Of a stretch of 64,000 nt of DNA, positions 18,801 through 25,809 are shown one piece after another. The stretch covers positions 1,116,001 through 1,180,000 of the forward strand of contig OZ244935.1 in assembly GCA_965222005.1 (NCBI GenBank), in the 5' to 3' direction. The notes below the pieces were generated by a model. The model made no database searches and was not told where the DNA came from. It saw only the letters and a program-made list of their open reading frames with translations. Each line of letters opens with the position of its first letter. Position 1 is the first letter of the stretch. Source of the stretch: CBDCTM01 sp965222005 (GTDB lineage: Bacteria; Bacteroidota; Bacteroidia; Chitinophagales; Saprospiraceae). The translations under genes were made by a program, and so were the position numbers.

Positions 18801-21403
18801 ATCGGATTGAGGGCCGGCATATTGAGATTGCCCGTTTGGAAAGTGGTTTGTGCTGTATCATTTCTTGTCAGATAATTGCCTGGAGCCCAGGTATAGCTGA
18901 ATCCCGTTTCGAGCGCCTCCCCCAGGGTAGCGGTTGCACCCAAACAAAGGGTTGTGTCAGGGCCGGCAAAGTTGGAGGTGGCGGGGGCACTGATGGGGCT
19001 TACTAAAAGGGCATCGTTTGTCTGGCAGGTTCCGCCACCAGATATCGGAATCGTAAGGGTGAGGGTATAGGTTGTTGCCGTTGGTGGTGTAGCTATCGGC
19101 TGAGCACAATTGGTGCAGCTCAAATTTGTTGTTGGAGACCAGCTGTAGGTTACACCAGACAAGCCGGAAACGGGCTTGCTGCCTATCTGTACGCCGCTGC
19201 TTCCCTGACAAAAACCTGCGTCCGATCCGGCATCAGCCTGATAGGCATTAACAATAGCCTGATCTATTTGTTTGCAGCCATTTCCATCCGTAACCAACAG
19301 CGTATAGATAGTGCCTCCGGCAGTAGCAGGTGTGATATTGGGATTGGAGGCATTGCTAAAAATAACGGAAGAGCTGCCTTCTGTCCACGCATAAGTGTAA
19401 GGTGTGGAACCTCCAGAAGCACTTGGTGAACCACCAATGCTTAGTGAGTTGCCAGGGCAGGTGTTTAAAACCCCTCCGGCATCTACTGTGGGGGCACTAT
19501 TGGCATTCACTAGTACACTTACCACATTGCTGGTATCATAAGAAACACTGCCACAGGAGGGAGAGCCTACCACTAGTCGTCTGAAATATCGATCGCTTAC
19601 CACCGGGCTGGGGGTGACGTTTTGTTGGGTGCCTCCAGGGATATCTGCCCAGGGGCCTGCCAAAGCAGGCGCTTCCTGCCATTGGTAATGGGCTTCAAAA
19701 TCATTTTGTGAAGAAGGCACACCGTTTCTATAAATAATGGGCAATGCATTGCCTGAAATAAATGCCGTGGTTCCTGTGAGTTCGTCAACAAGCCCATTTT
19801 GGCAAACTGTTTGGCTGGTCGGCAAAAGCGTATTGTCAGCAGCATTAAAGTCAGGGCATTGATCAAGTATCACATACAAAAAATCTGTGCCGCCATGATA
19901 AGCTCCCTCCGTTACAGGAAATTCAGCAACAAAGCTGATTGTACCCAGTAAAAATATTTTTCCATCGTAAACACAAAGTTTGTAAAAATACTCTCCACTC
20001 TTAATATCGCCCATCAGGGTACCCAACACCTGATTTCCGTTGGGGTCATGCTTTGCAACAAAAGCATCGGAAAACCCAAGAAGAGAAGAGGCATCTGTTA
20101 CCGGAAAGTCAGCACTGGAGGTGTTTCCTGTAAAATAAAAGGAACCATCTTCTGAAATATAAAAATCAGTTATATTATCATTACCAACGCCACCTATCAA
20201 TGTGCTGTAAATTATATTTCCGTTTGGGTCATATTTCCGGATAAAAGCATCATTTCCACCATGATGGGTTGATCCGTCCGTTACCAGGAAGGTCGCCGCG
20301 GCGGTATTATCTGCAATAATCAGGTTGTCTTCATCATCAATTTCGAACAATGGATTTACTGTCCCCTCGTAGTATATGTCAAGAAAGGTCCCAAAAAGCA
20401 GATTGCCGGCGATATCTAACTTTGCCAGATAAATATCTGAATTTCCACTCCACAGCGTACCGTCGGTTGAAACATACCCCCCGTCATTGACAATCCCTAA
20501 CACATACATTTCCCCGGTTGAGTTAAAACCGACACTTCCCTTATGATGATTGGTGCCGCCAAGGATGGTACTAAATACTATTTGGCCGTTGGAGTTGTAG
20601 GTGGTGACAAAGCCGGAAGTATTGCCTGAAGCAACGGACGTACCGTCTGTAGTGAAATAGTCAGTAGAATTGGTCCTTCCTGTGATCGCCAGCATTCCAT
20701 TTTGTATGTCAACACCCGATGCACTCTCGGTTCCTGATCCGCCCAAGTAGGTGGCAAAAACCAGGTTGCCCAAGACATCGTATTTGGCTATCAGCATATC
20801 GTCACCACCATGATGAGAGCTTCCGTCGGTGGATAAGCCGGCATTCGGCGTCCAGCCAACCAGGTATATCTCACCATTTTCTACCGCTATGGTAGCATGC
20901 GTTTCGTAAGCGGCCGGTTTGCCTAAAACGCTGCTGAAAACGACCTTACAGTTTTCCGTGTCGTATTTGATTACGAAAAAATCCCTGCCCGCCCCTGAAT
21001 GGGATGTGCCATCAGTTGTTTTAAAATTGACAGAATAGGTAAGGCCGGTAAGGTAAATAAAACCGTTTTCGTAAACAGCCTCATCAACAGATTCCGTACC
21101 TATATCCCCATAATATTGCTGGCAAACGATATTACCATCGACATCGTACTTGCTAAACATCAAATCTACATTGCCTCCATGTATAGAGCCATCCGTAGTA
21201 TTTAAATCTGGCGAATATGTATTGCCGATATTATATTGGTAACCATCCAAGAATTTGGAATATCCATAAAAATCGTTGCCTGAGCCGCCCATATAAGAGC
21301 TGAATTGTGTATAGGCCTGCGAAAACGCCAGGTGTGAGATACATAATATAGCAGCACAGAAAAATATTCGGAGAGTACGGATTCCGGGTATTTGTTTGGC
21401 CAT
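12818..21403 (-). CDS. Giant T9SS-secreted protein with SBBP-like, Ig-like and SdrD B-like domains (2861 aa)
   Basis: Secreted modular protein. The signal peptide covers residues 1-29 (...CISHLAFSQ). Residues ~30-515 form a beta-propeller-like region with about ten repeats around TYLGGSGTES and TDGSSHHGG. Ig/PKD-like modules (~640-1540) carry C...IG...YSWSP...TTYTLT. Residues ~1556-2440 hold six SdrD/Cna-B-like domains beginning GNRVWLDENADGYQDAGEPG, with EF-hand-like DxNxDGxxD loops that may bind calcium. A lectin-like module is inserted in the fourth of these. An uncharacterised region (~2440-2665) precedes an FN3-like domain (LPVALSLFEAN) and the T9SS tail ending KKFVLQQ. Its predicted role is an adhesin or surface stalk. 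The start is the ATG at 21403, directly followed by the signal peptide. Confidence 0.88.
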   Translation of the reverse strand: MAKQIPGIRTLRIFFCAAILCISHLAFSQAYTQFSSYMGGSGNDFYGYSKFLDGYQYNIGNTYSPDLNTTDGSIHGGNVDLMFSKYDVDGNIVCQQYYGDIGTESVDEAVYENGFIYLTGLTYSVNFKTTDGTSHSGAGRDFFVIKYDTENCKVVFSSVLGKPAAYETHATIAVENGEIYLVGWTPNAGLSTDGSSHHGGDDMLIAKYDVLGNLVFATYLGGSGTESASGVDIQNGMLAITGRTNSTDYFTTDGTSVASGNTSGFVTTYNSNGQIVFSTILGGTNHHKGSVGFNSTGEMYVLGIVNDGGYVSTDGTLWSGNSDIYLAKLDIAGNLLFGTFLDIYYEGTVNPLFEIDDEDNLIIADNTAAATFLVTDGSTHHGGNDAFIRKYDPNGNIIYSTLIGGVGNDNITDFYISEDGSFYFTGNTSSADFPVTDASSLLGFSDAFVAKHDPNGNQVLGTLMGDIKSGEYFYKLCVYDGKIFLLGTISFVAEFPVTEGAYHGGTDFLYVILDQCPDFNAADNTLLPTSQTVCQNGLVDELTGTTAFISGNALPIIYRNGVPSSQNDFEAHYQWQEAPALAGPWADIPGGTQQNVTPSPVVSDRYFRRLVVGSPSCGSVSYDTSNVVSVLVNANSAPTVDAGGVLNTCPGNSLSIGGSPSASGGSTPYTYAWTEGSSSVIFSNASNPNITPATAGGTIYTLLVTDGNGCKQIDQAIVNAYQADAGSDAGFCQGSSGVQIGSKPVSGLSGVTYSWSPTTNLSCTNCAQPIATPPTATTYTLTLTIPISGGGTCQTNDALLVSPISAPATSNFAGPDTTLCLGATATLGEALETGFSYTWAPGNYLTRNDTAQTTFQTGNLNMPALNPITYYVTTEKQGCIWVDAAEVSVIEARAGADGCGPRYVGEPDRTPNIDETYIWTKISGPGSFAGATNLPQVPVTASAGGITIYQLEVTYNGESCTDLVEVTDCGCTVEVSVEAPFDCPDFGLNDGDVKLVASAADNFSKDPRVFEYTWSPASGLSDTSGRIVYLTDDLPHTFTVTMTSPFDPSFSCMATFDVNQAAWSLPVFSSNDPSTCSGTSVQIGATPVAGYSYQWDGNVLSDPTISNPMATAIFSKDYYVTVTDDLSGCTIKDTATVTISNSIADAGAGVLICNNGVVTLGTPAQSNTAYSWTPAGANWQNGTNQFSAQPEVLVATNTTFILTTTHTPSSCVSVDSVHIRVGSPIPSFTLPNLNYCPSDVTPLTLGSTAPTGAGYTYSWSPKLLVSDATIRTPTVNDPKPGNQVILELTIENTDGCEQQATQTITPNTAAFTAGSNRMICAGDTIELGSAANPTGGITYSWSPTSNLSDSGSQNPTFTTTVAGTYTYTLSKVESGCTSTDEVTIVVETFSLPAIPSLTLCEGSCINIGTTAQPGVTYLWSPADGLSDPTDANPLACVNNTTTYTLTAVGINGCVATAEVAVGINPVAAPVVDIPTISACISETGLSFQPNFSPSGAYNYLWSPNDGTLSNLYSSSPEIYPAGIGVKKYTLRVTNPANGCYTTAEGELEVAACAYIGNLSVAGNRVWLDENADGYQDAGEPGIAGVTIELLDFDSGARMASTTTDANGAYLFSNITPGTYLIQLQSASLPDGLRQTTNPINPNSDLGNQRIPYIVSLVGGEENMTADFGYNWGDANGNSGHGALGNRVWNDANANGVQDAGEAGIGGVDLSLYYDSNGDGKVDPSSDALYSGAKDMQGNTGGMLATQADGSYVYHNLPPGIYRIVLDDTSLPGGSSAWTQSGDPDDFGKLATNPDHQSETLILAPGDSYLNVDFGYNNGSLNTLGDLVWLDENGNGAFDSGESGLANVSVSLLDASQRIVATTYTDALGNYLFEELPDGTYTVWVNDANNVLGELIQSVDPDNLLDSRSTAILSGGTSNLSQDFGYVPDAHTSGDGLIGDLVYLDLNNNSQADAGEGLEGIKLVLQQAFQSGTANAIQNADFSTGTLANWSSSGTGSVSVNGSNEASFSVNDGQDATITQTISNLDANTIYNVSVSLNLTNAIATLSASADTVNTASDGTLTLTFTTGSSETSIDLALTIAKDGTAGNAKISTADNFDMQSAVYTYSVVASTFTNENGNYSFGALKSNASFIIDVDETSLPSGLTLFDDPDGGTVGESEVNLSISGPVNLSQDFGYQAASPHSISGTLWADSNADGTLDVLETTRFEGVSLLLIDDNGYIIAQTTSASDGTYLFPQIPDGSYTLDVTDMHGHLLGYWHSLGVDSEYDPTSVSMNGSNQTGIDFGYYLDGAAVGNKIWIDSDGDDAQDVGEPGLPGAKVTMEIDYNDDGLAEISVSTISKHDGGYFFKGLLLDEDYDGTGASPDYKLIVVLPDGDMAAQYTPATPDQAGGNDLLDSDDHAGQLAFVNQGQQEVSIKADAGTEANEASNDFGYRLICANPKVDYAITSDGTDPGSAQQTTDYFWIVDPLHDDSVFYHEKTTQKHGRIRSWTYCEIGDWHYYYNPQDPDEYLFAIDHGSNTTPIEYIEIRVDDNALDRHVIGADDATFVMVRDWHVKTANDDALTASVNVRFYFPPNEYRQMLDSAKTQAALWGIGTPNETMVQWFKKDSFDPDADINETNSILSPFDITSKRLAPSDANGNNTALSSPSVENSKNHIQFNGITGFSGGTAMIHISKSALPVALSLFEANVENCDIRLAWTAESETTFSHYDLQRSTQGAIFRTIQTIASDRAGTARTYQYLDQEASKINYYRLRMVDLDGRIEYSKTLTVNLDCYDGKRMIIFPNPAVHEQHTVLNVKLFSQDPQATLAITDLTGRNLKTMILPVQQDWNMIRLNISDLAAGTYFIQHQRKDGTREVKKFVLQQ
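12821..13096 (-). repeat. Near-identical T9SS sorting-tail repeat, copy 2
   Basis: Partner of the repeat at 5049-5324, offset by 7772 bases. The mismatches fall at 12895 and 12899; the first changes LPAGT to LAAGT and the second is silent at the protein level. Confidence 0.95.
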
Positions 21404-21565
21404 TATTCGGGTTTTTAGTAATTTTTGTGAAATCGCGGAGACTTTCTTTCTTTAATAGGAAGCCAAAAAGGTGCCATTCTGGTAATAAGAAAGCTTGCTT
21501 TTTGGAAGAGAGGAAAGGAGGGCCACAAATTGTTGTTTTGTTGACAGTGGGGCGCAGGATTCGCC

Positions 21566-21682
21566 CTGTAGCACAAATTTCTTCTCCTCGCAGCTGCCAT
21601 GGTTCTATAAAAAACTGAACAACTAAGGGCTTTTGCCAACAAATAAATATCAAGAAGCCACAAGCCGAAACGTCTTATTATA
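21566..21682 (-). pseudogene. Decayed T9SS sorting-tail remnant
   Basis: Downstream of the PagL-like gene stop, one minus-strand frame reads KTFRLVAS-stop-YLFVGKSP-stop, then a short stretch, a third stop and EEKKFVLQG. Replacing the three stops gives a recognisable type A sorting tail (LASG-YLF ... KKFVLQ). A 12-base stretch, ctgtagcacaaa, is shared with the 3' ends of both giant genes. This is probably the last trace of another T9SS cargo gene. The rest of the 21404-21691 gap holds nothing recognisable. Confidence 0.4.
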
Positions 21683-21691
21683 TTATTAGCA

Positions 21692-22828
21692 CTACATCGC
21701 CACTCCTATCCCCAGGGACACATACTCGGCAACCGTTTTATGCGATTTTAAAGTGGCACTCAAATGGATCCGACTGGGCGACCGGCCAATAGCGGGTAGA
21801 TAATATCGTATGATCAGCTTGCTATAGATTGGAAATGGTTTCAAAAAAGAACGCTTGCTCACGTAAGTGCCCAGATGCAAGACAATGCTCCACTCACCAA
21901 ATAATATCTCATCGGCCAGGAAAAGCATATACCGGCTCGCCCGCTGGCGCGCTTCCTTTTTGGTGGCAAAATCGAAACTGTGCAAGCCAAATTCATACAC
22001 GCCCCGGTTGAATTCGTATTCCATACCACCGATCAGCCGATGTGTGTTGCTCAAGGAATAATTGGCGCCCAGGGAGGCAATATAGATTGGATATTTGGGG
22101 CCGCCGGGGCTGATATACTCCCGATACGCAAAAGCGATATGGGCACTATAGCCCCATTTCCGTTCAGCAATATTCTCCTGTTTATGGTACAAAAAATCCT
22201 CCTTCGCCAGAGGGAGGGGTGTGTATTGAAGCCCCAAAGTAGCCGTAAACATATTGAGTCCAAAATTGGGTAACGTGGTCGCGCCATTCGAATAGTGGGT
22301 AAACTGCCCTCCACCAATTACCGACCACATGGGCCGCCAGCGCCAAACAGCACCCAGCCGAAAAGTAGTCATATTGTTGAGAGAGGCACTTATCGCATTG
22401 TTTTTCGAATTGCTGATGGCGTGGTAGGTTGTGTTAAGATAAGCCAGCCCAACCCCCACCTGCCAGCCGAGCTGAAAAAAAGGGCGCCGAATCAAAAAAA
22501 ATTCAAAATTGGGCGTAAAGCCAAAAGCTTCTCCAAGTTGTTCTTTATTGCCGAGGCTAAAAAAGCTCACATCCAGCCCAAATTTTGGGAATTGGTGCCA
22601 TTCGTGCCAGGCTTTGCGACCAAAGGTCTGCCAACTAAAATTGATGTCCAAACCCACACTGTTTTGTTCCACATCAAAGAGTAGTAGCGATTTGTGCTTA
22701 AACGGCCAGCCATAGTGCATACTAGTTGATACCGAATACCCCTTCAGCTTTTGGGCTGATAGCAGATTATTGAAGAGAAGGAAAAAAATCCCGCCAACGA
22801 TTACATGAATGTAAAGATGCTGCTTCAT
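21692..22828 (-). CDS. PagL/acyloxyacyl-hydrolase-like outer-membrane protein
   Basis: A 378-residue outer-membrane protein with a signal peptide ending LLSAQ. The chosen ATG at 22828 lies 4 bases after the hutH stop; an in-frame upstream codon at 22861 would run inside hutH. The middle has GGQFTHYSNGATTLPNFGLN, matching the lipid A 3-O-deacylase-related family (HxSNG...PNxGxN), where His and Ser are the catalytic pair. The position of the PagL catalytic Glu (14 residues after the His) is Asn here, as I recall for Bacteroidota relatives. Alternating aromatic/hydrophobic strands fit a beta barrel. Cotranscription with hutH is likely from the spacing. Enzyme activity is uncertain. Confidence 0.7.
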   Translation of the reverse strand: MKQHLYIHVIVGGIFFLLFNNLLSAQKLKGYSVSTSMHYGWPFKHKSLLLFDVEQNSVGLDINFSWQTFGRKAWHEWHQFPKFGLDVSFFSLGNKEQLGEAFGFTPNFEFFLIRRPFFQLGWQVGVGLAYLNTTYHAISNSKNNAISASLNNMTTFRLGAVWRWRPMWSVIGGGQFTHYSNGATTLPNFGLNMFTATLGLQYTPLPLAKEDFLYHKQENIAERKWGYSAHIAFAYREYISPGGPKYPIYIASLGANYSLSNTHRLIGGMEYEFNRGVYEFGLHSFDFATKKEARQRASRYMLFLADEILFGEWSIVLHLGTYVSKRSFLKPFPIYSKLIIRYYLPAIGRSPSRIHLSATLKSHKTVAEYVSLGIGVAM

Positions 22829-22832
22829 TTTT

Positions 22833-24323
22833 CTACCACTCCAACGACTCAATAAAATCAATCGTTGTATGAATATCGGTACTCAATACGCGATCCTGTT
22901 CTACCGGAGGTACTCGCATGCGGTACTCGGCCAGTATTTTTTCAATTGTGGCGGAGGAGCGCAATGGCTTCCGGAAGTGCATGGCCTGGGCGGCAGTCAT
23001 CAGTTCGATAGCCAGCACCCGCTCCACATTTTTCACCACCCGCCAGGCTTTGGTTGCCGCATTGGCGGCCATGCTTACATGATCCTCCTGGCCATTGCTC
23101 GACACGATCGAATCGACAGAGGCAGGAGTACAGAGTTGTTTGTTTTGGCTCACTATCGAGGCGGCCGTGTACTGTGGGATCATAAAGCCGGAGTGTAGGC
23201 CAGCATTGGCAATAAGAAAGGCTGGCAGACCCCGTTGACCTGAGATTAGCTGGTAGGTTCGGCGCTCCGAGATATTGCCCAGCTCCGCCAAAGCGATGGC
23301 CAGAAAATCAAGCGACAGAGCCAGTGGCTGAGCGTGGAAGTTGCCGCCAGAGAGGATGCTGTCATCATCGGGGAAGATGTTGGGATTATCGGTCACAGCA
23401 TTCATCTCCGTTTCTGCCACGCCGGCCACATATTCAATGGCATCCTGGCTGGCGCCATGTACCTGAGGCACACAACGGAAGGCGTAGGGGTCTTGCACAT
23501 GTGCTTTGCTGCGATTGATTATTTCACTGCCATGAAGCAAAGAACGAATGGCAGCAGCACAGGCCATTTGCCCCTTGTGCGGCCGAATGCGATGCAGCCG
23601 CTCATCGAAAGGAGTGGCTTGTCCGTCAAAGGCATCTATAGAGATGGCTGCTATAAGATTGGCAAGCGCCAGTAATCGGCGAGCTTTAATAGTGCACCAA
23701 CAGGCATACGCTGCCGAAAACTGAGTGCCATTGAGGAGTGCCAGCCCTTCTTTTGATTGTAGATCAAGACCAGGGAATGGAAGATCATCAATTATATCTT
23801 TAGTAGCCACTCGCCCGTGGGGGGTGTTCACCCAACCCAGCCCCAGTAGCGGTAGCGAAAGGTGAGCCAAGGGAGCCAAATCGCCGGATGCGCCAAGGGA
23901 GCCTTGTTGGTAAATGACAGGTAGAATGTGATGATTGTAAAGATAGAGCAGCTTCTCTATGGTAGAAAGACGGACAGCGGAATGCCCCAATGAAAGGCTT
24001 TTGATTTTGAGCAGAAGCATCAGGCGTACAATCTCGTGCGGAACCTCCTCGCCGGTTCCACAAGCATGTGATTGTACGAGGTTCTTCTGAAGCTCGGCTA
24101 CTTCATCGGCTGAGATGCGAATATTGCATAGAGCGCCGAAGCCAGTATTGATGCCATAGAAGAGCTGGTCAGACTGGGCGAGCTTGTGGTCCAGGTATTG
24201 GCGGCAGTGATTGATCTGGTCGATACTTTCAGCGGAAAGGGATAATTGCTCTTCGGAGGCAAGAAGGTGCTCAATTTGGGTGAGGGTGAGAGGCTGACTG
24301 CTGAGTTGATAATCGCCAGGCAT
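22833..24323 (-). CDS. hutH: Histidine ammonia-lyase
   Basis: Removes ammonia from L-histidine to give urocanate, the first step of histidine degradation. The protein has 496 residues from the ATG at 24323, near the usual ~500. The electrophilic MIO cofactor forms from Ala-Ser-Gly at residues 145-147 in GSLGASGDLAPLAH. Active-site Tyr56 sits in YGINTGFG, and QDAIEYVAG and the QEDHVSMA region are present. The frame stays open to 24401, but those extra codons are hydrophobic and overlap a promoter box at 24356-24363, so the later start is preferred. No hutU, hutI or hutG is visible; the following gene is a PagL-like barrel. A related aromatic amino-acid ammonia-lyase or aminomutase cannot be fully excluded. 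Confidence 0.93.
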   Translation of the reverse strand: MPGDYQLSSQPLTLTQIEHLLASEEQLSLSAESIDQINHCRQYLDHKLAQSDQLFYGINTGFGALCNIRISADEVAELQKNLVQSHACGTGEEVPHEIVRLMLLLKIKSLSLGHSAVRLSTIEKLLYLYNHHILPVIYQQGSLGASGDLAPLAHLSLPLLGLGWVNTPHGRVATKDIIDDLPFPGLDLQSKEGLALLNGTQFSAAYACWCTIKARRLLALANLIAAISIDAFDGQATPFDERLHRIRPHKGQMACAAAIRSLLHGSEIINRSKAHVQDPYAFRCVPQVHGASQDAIEYVAGVAETEMNAVTDNPNIFPDDDSILSGGNFHAQPLALSLDFLAIALAELGNISERRTYQLISGQRGLPAFLIANAGLHSGFMIPQYTAASIVSQNKQLCTPASVDSIVSSNGQEDHVSMAANAATKAWRVVKNVERVLAIELMTAAQAMHFRKPLRSSATIEKILAEYRMRVPPVEQDRVLSTDIHTTIDFIESLEW

Positions 24324-24355
24324 GGGCAGGAAGGCTTGAAAAATTTGATGCACGG

Positions 24356-24363
24356 CAAATATA
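24356..24363 (-). promoter_or_regulatory. -7 box TATATTTG upstream of hutH
   Basis: Exact match on the minus strand to the Bacteroidota TAnnTTTG element, about 33 bases upstream of the ATG at 24323. It argues for that start, because the box lies inside the longer reading frame. No clear -33 TTG was found. Confidence 0.55.
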
Positions 24364-24496
24364 CAGCATATAGTTAAAAGATTTAACCAGGGGTTAAACA
24401 ATAGTTAAACAAAAGGATTATATCGTCAAAGCAGATGTGTAAAACGCTATATTACAAGGAGTTGGGAGGTTTTGGCCTCAGTTGGCAATTGGCTAC

Positions 24497-24522
24497 CATG
24501 TAACTCTTACATGTAACTCTTA
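24497..24522 (+). repeat. Tandem 13-base direct repeat
   Basis: CATGTAACTCTTA occurs twice without a gap, ending 44 bases before the ompH1 -7 box. It is a possible binding site for a regulator or a slippage product. Confidence 0.5.
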
Positions 24523-24566
24523 GGGGAGGGGAAAGTCTTAAGAAGTGAAAGCTGACAATAAAATTG

Positions 24567-24574
24567 TAATTTTG
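24567..24574 (+). promoter_or_regulatory. -7 box TAATTTTG upstream of ompH1
   Basis: Exact TAnnTTTG match, 70 bases before the ATG at 24645. The same octamer followed by GCG/GGCG also precedes the second ompH gene. Confidence 0.55.
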
Positions 24575-24644
24575 GCGGTCTTTAAAAAGAAAAGTGTTTT
24601 TTCATCAGCCAGATACATTATTAAGCAAAATAAACTCAAAGAAA

Positions 24645-25160
24645 ATGGTAAAGAAATTATTCCTTGCACTTAGTTTCATCGCCTTTATGGCACTTAGCTC
24701 CGACGCTCAGCGCATTGCCTATGTAGATCTCAATCAGATTCTCGAGAGCCTGGATGATTACCGAACTTCCCAAAAACAACTGGATGACCTGGCTGCCCGC
24801 TGGCGCCGCGAAATTGCGGAAGAATATGACAAGATCAAAGGCATGTACAACCGCTACCAGGCCGAAGAAGTGCTTATGAGTGAGGACATGAAACAGCAAA
24901 AAGAAGACGAGATCATGCGCAAAGAAAAGGAAGTGCGCGAAATGCAAAAAAACAAATTCGGTGCTGACGGTGCCTTGTTCAAAAAGAGGCAGGAGTTGGT
25001 TCGGCCCATCCAGGAGCGGGTGTATGGCGCGATTGAAGACTATGCCAACGATAAAGGCTTTGACTTCATCTTTGACAAAAGCAGTAACGCAGGTATGTTG
25101 TTCTCCAATGAACGCTATGACAAAACCGCAGAGATCATCGAAAAGATCGGCGACAAATAA
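24645..25160 (+). CDS. OmpH/Skp-family periplasmic chaperone 1
   Basis: A 171-residue Skp-like protein that probably holds unfolded outer-membrane proteins in the periplasm for the BAM machinery. The ATG at 24645 gives a signal peptide ending SSDAQ; the frame opens earlier (24594) without coding character. The mature N-terminus RIAYVDLNQIL begins the conserved strand, followed by a long charged coiled coil (~35-110) and the C-terminal body with DYANDKGFDFIFDKSS. It is followed by a paralogue and murI. Confidence 0.92.
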   Translation: MVKKLFLALSFIAFMALSSDAQRIAYVDLNQILESLDDYRTSQKQLDDLAARWRREIAEEYDKIKGMYNRYQAEEVLMSEDMKQQKEDEIMRKEKEVREMQKNKFGADGALFKKRQELVRPIQERVYGAIEDYANDKGFDFIFDKSSNAGMLFSNERYDKTAEIIEKIGDK

Positions 25161-25198
25161 TCGCGTGATTTTCAGCCAATTATGTTAAGAAAAAGCCG

Positions 25199-25206
25199 TA
25201 ATTTTG
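25199..25206 (+). promoter_or_regulatory. -7 box TAATTTTG upstream of ompH2
   Basis: Exact TAnnTTTG match in the 123-base gap between the two ompH genes. It is followed at 25207-25225 by the 6-base inverted repeat CGCCTG-N7-CAGGCG, so ompH2 can be transcribed independently. Confidence 0.5.
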
Positions 25207-25283
25207 CGCCTGTTTTTGGCAGGCGTACGTTTACTACACAGAACGAATGCCCAATTTTAAGAAACAAATAAAACAGTACTTTT

Positions 25284-25796
25284 ATGAAGAATATGATGAA
25301 AATGAGCTTGCTAATAGCGGCCTTTATAGGATTGGCTGTTACTGCTCAGGCACAGAAATTTGGCTACGTCAATTCACAGCTAATCCTGTCCGAAATGAGC
25401 GATGTCAAACAAATGAACGCCAATTTGGAAGCATTGAAAAAGCAATTGCAGAAAAAAGGGCAGTCTATGCTGGCCAGCTACCAGCAGCAAGAGCAGGACG
25501 CGATGAAAAAGAAAGAGCGAGGAGAATTGAGTCCGGTACAGGAAGAAACGCTTCTCAAGCAACTACAAGGCAAACAAAATGAGCTTTTGAAATTTGAACA
25601 GGATATGCAGAAGCAATTGCTCGAAAAAGAGCAGAAACTACTAGAGCCTATCCTCACAAAAGTCAATACTGCTATCCAGGATGTAGCTAAGGAGAATGGT
25701 TATAATATGATATTTGACGCGAGTGCCGGCATTTTGCTTTATGCCGAAGAAGACCAAGACCTCAGCGCCATGATAAAAGCCAAGCTCGGCCTCTAA
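25284..25796 (+). CDS. OmpH/Skp-family periplasmic chaperone 2
   Basis: A 170-residue paralogue of the preceding chaperone. The signal peptide ends TAQAQ, the mature start is KFGYVNSQLIL, and a Gln/Lys/Glu-rich coiled coil spans ~40-115. The conserved C-terminal body contains VAKENGYNMIFD. It lies 13 bases upstream of murI, so cotranscription is likely. Tandem Skp paralogues are common in Bacteroidota. Confidence 0.92.
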   Translation: MKNMMKMSLLIAAFIGLAVTAQAQKFGYVNSQLILSEMSDVKQMNANLEALKKQLQKKGQSMLASYQQQEQDAMKKKERGELSPVQEETLLKQLQGKQNELLKFEQDMQKQLLEKEQKLLEPILTKVNTAIQDVAKENGYNMIFDASAGILLYAEEDQDLSAMIKAKLGL

Positions 25797-25809
25797 GCCT
25801 CCCGCTTTT

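Larger units (their letters stand above)
24324..24644. other. Divergent intergenic region hutH / ompH1
   Basis: This 321-base region without genes holds a minus-strand -7 box for hutH (24356-24363), a plus-strand -7 box for the first ompH (24567-24574) and a tandem 13-base repeat (24497-24522). The remainder is AT-rich and shows nothing else. Confidence 0.6.

Noticed and set aside
5400..19500. Regular repeats that might look like a CRISPR array or minisatellite
   Set aside because: Units are 75-95 codons long, in frame and diverged; they are protein modules of the two giant genes, without short constant repeats and unique spacers.
24324..24401. N-terminal 26-residue extension of HutH as a membrane anchor
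   Set aside because: The extension covers a TATATTTG promoter box, and the conserved protein aligns from the ATG at 24323.
25247..25582. Open frame overlapping the second ompH gene in another frame
   Set aside because: It lacks a signal peptide and any domain, while the overlapping frame is a clear Skp-family protein.
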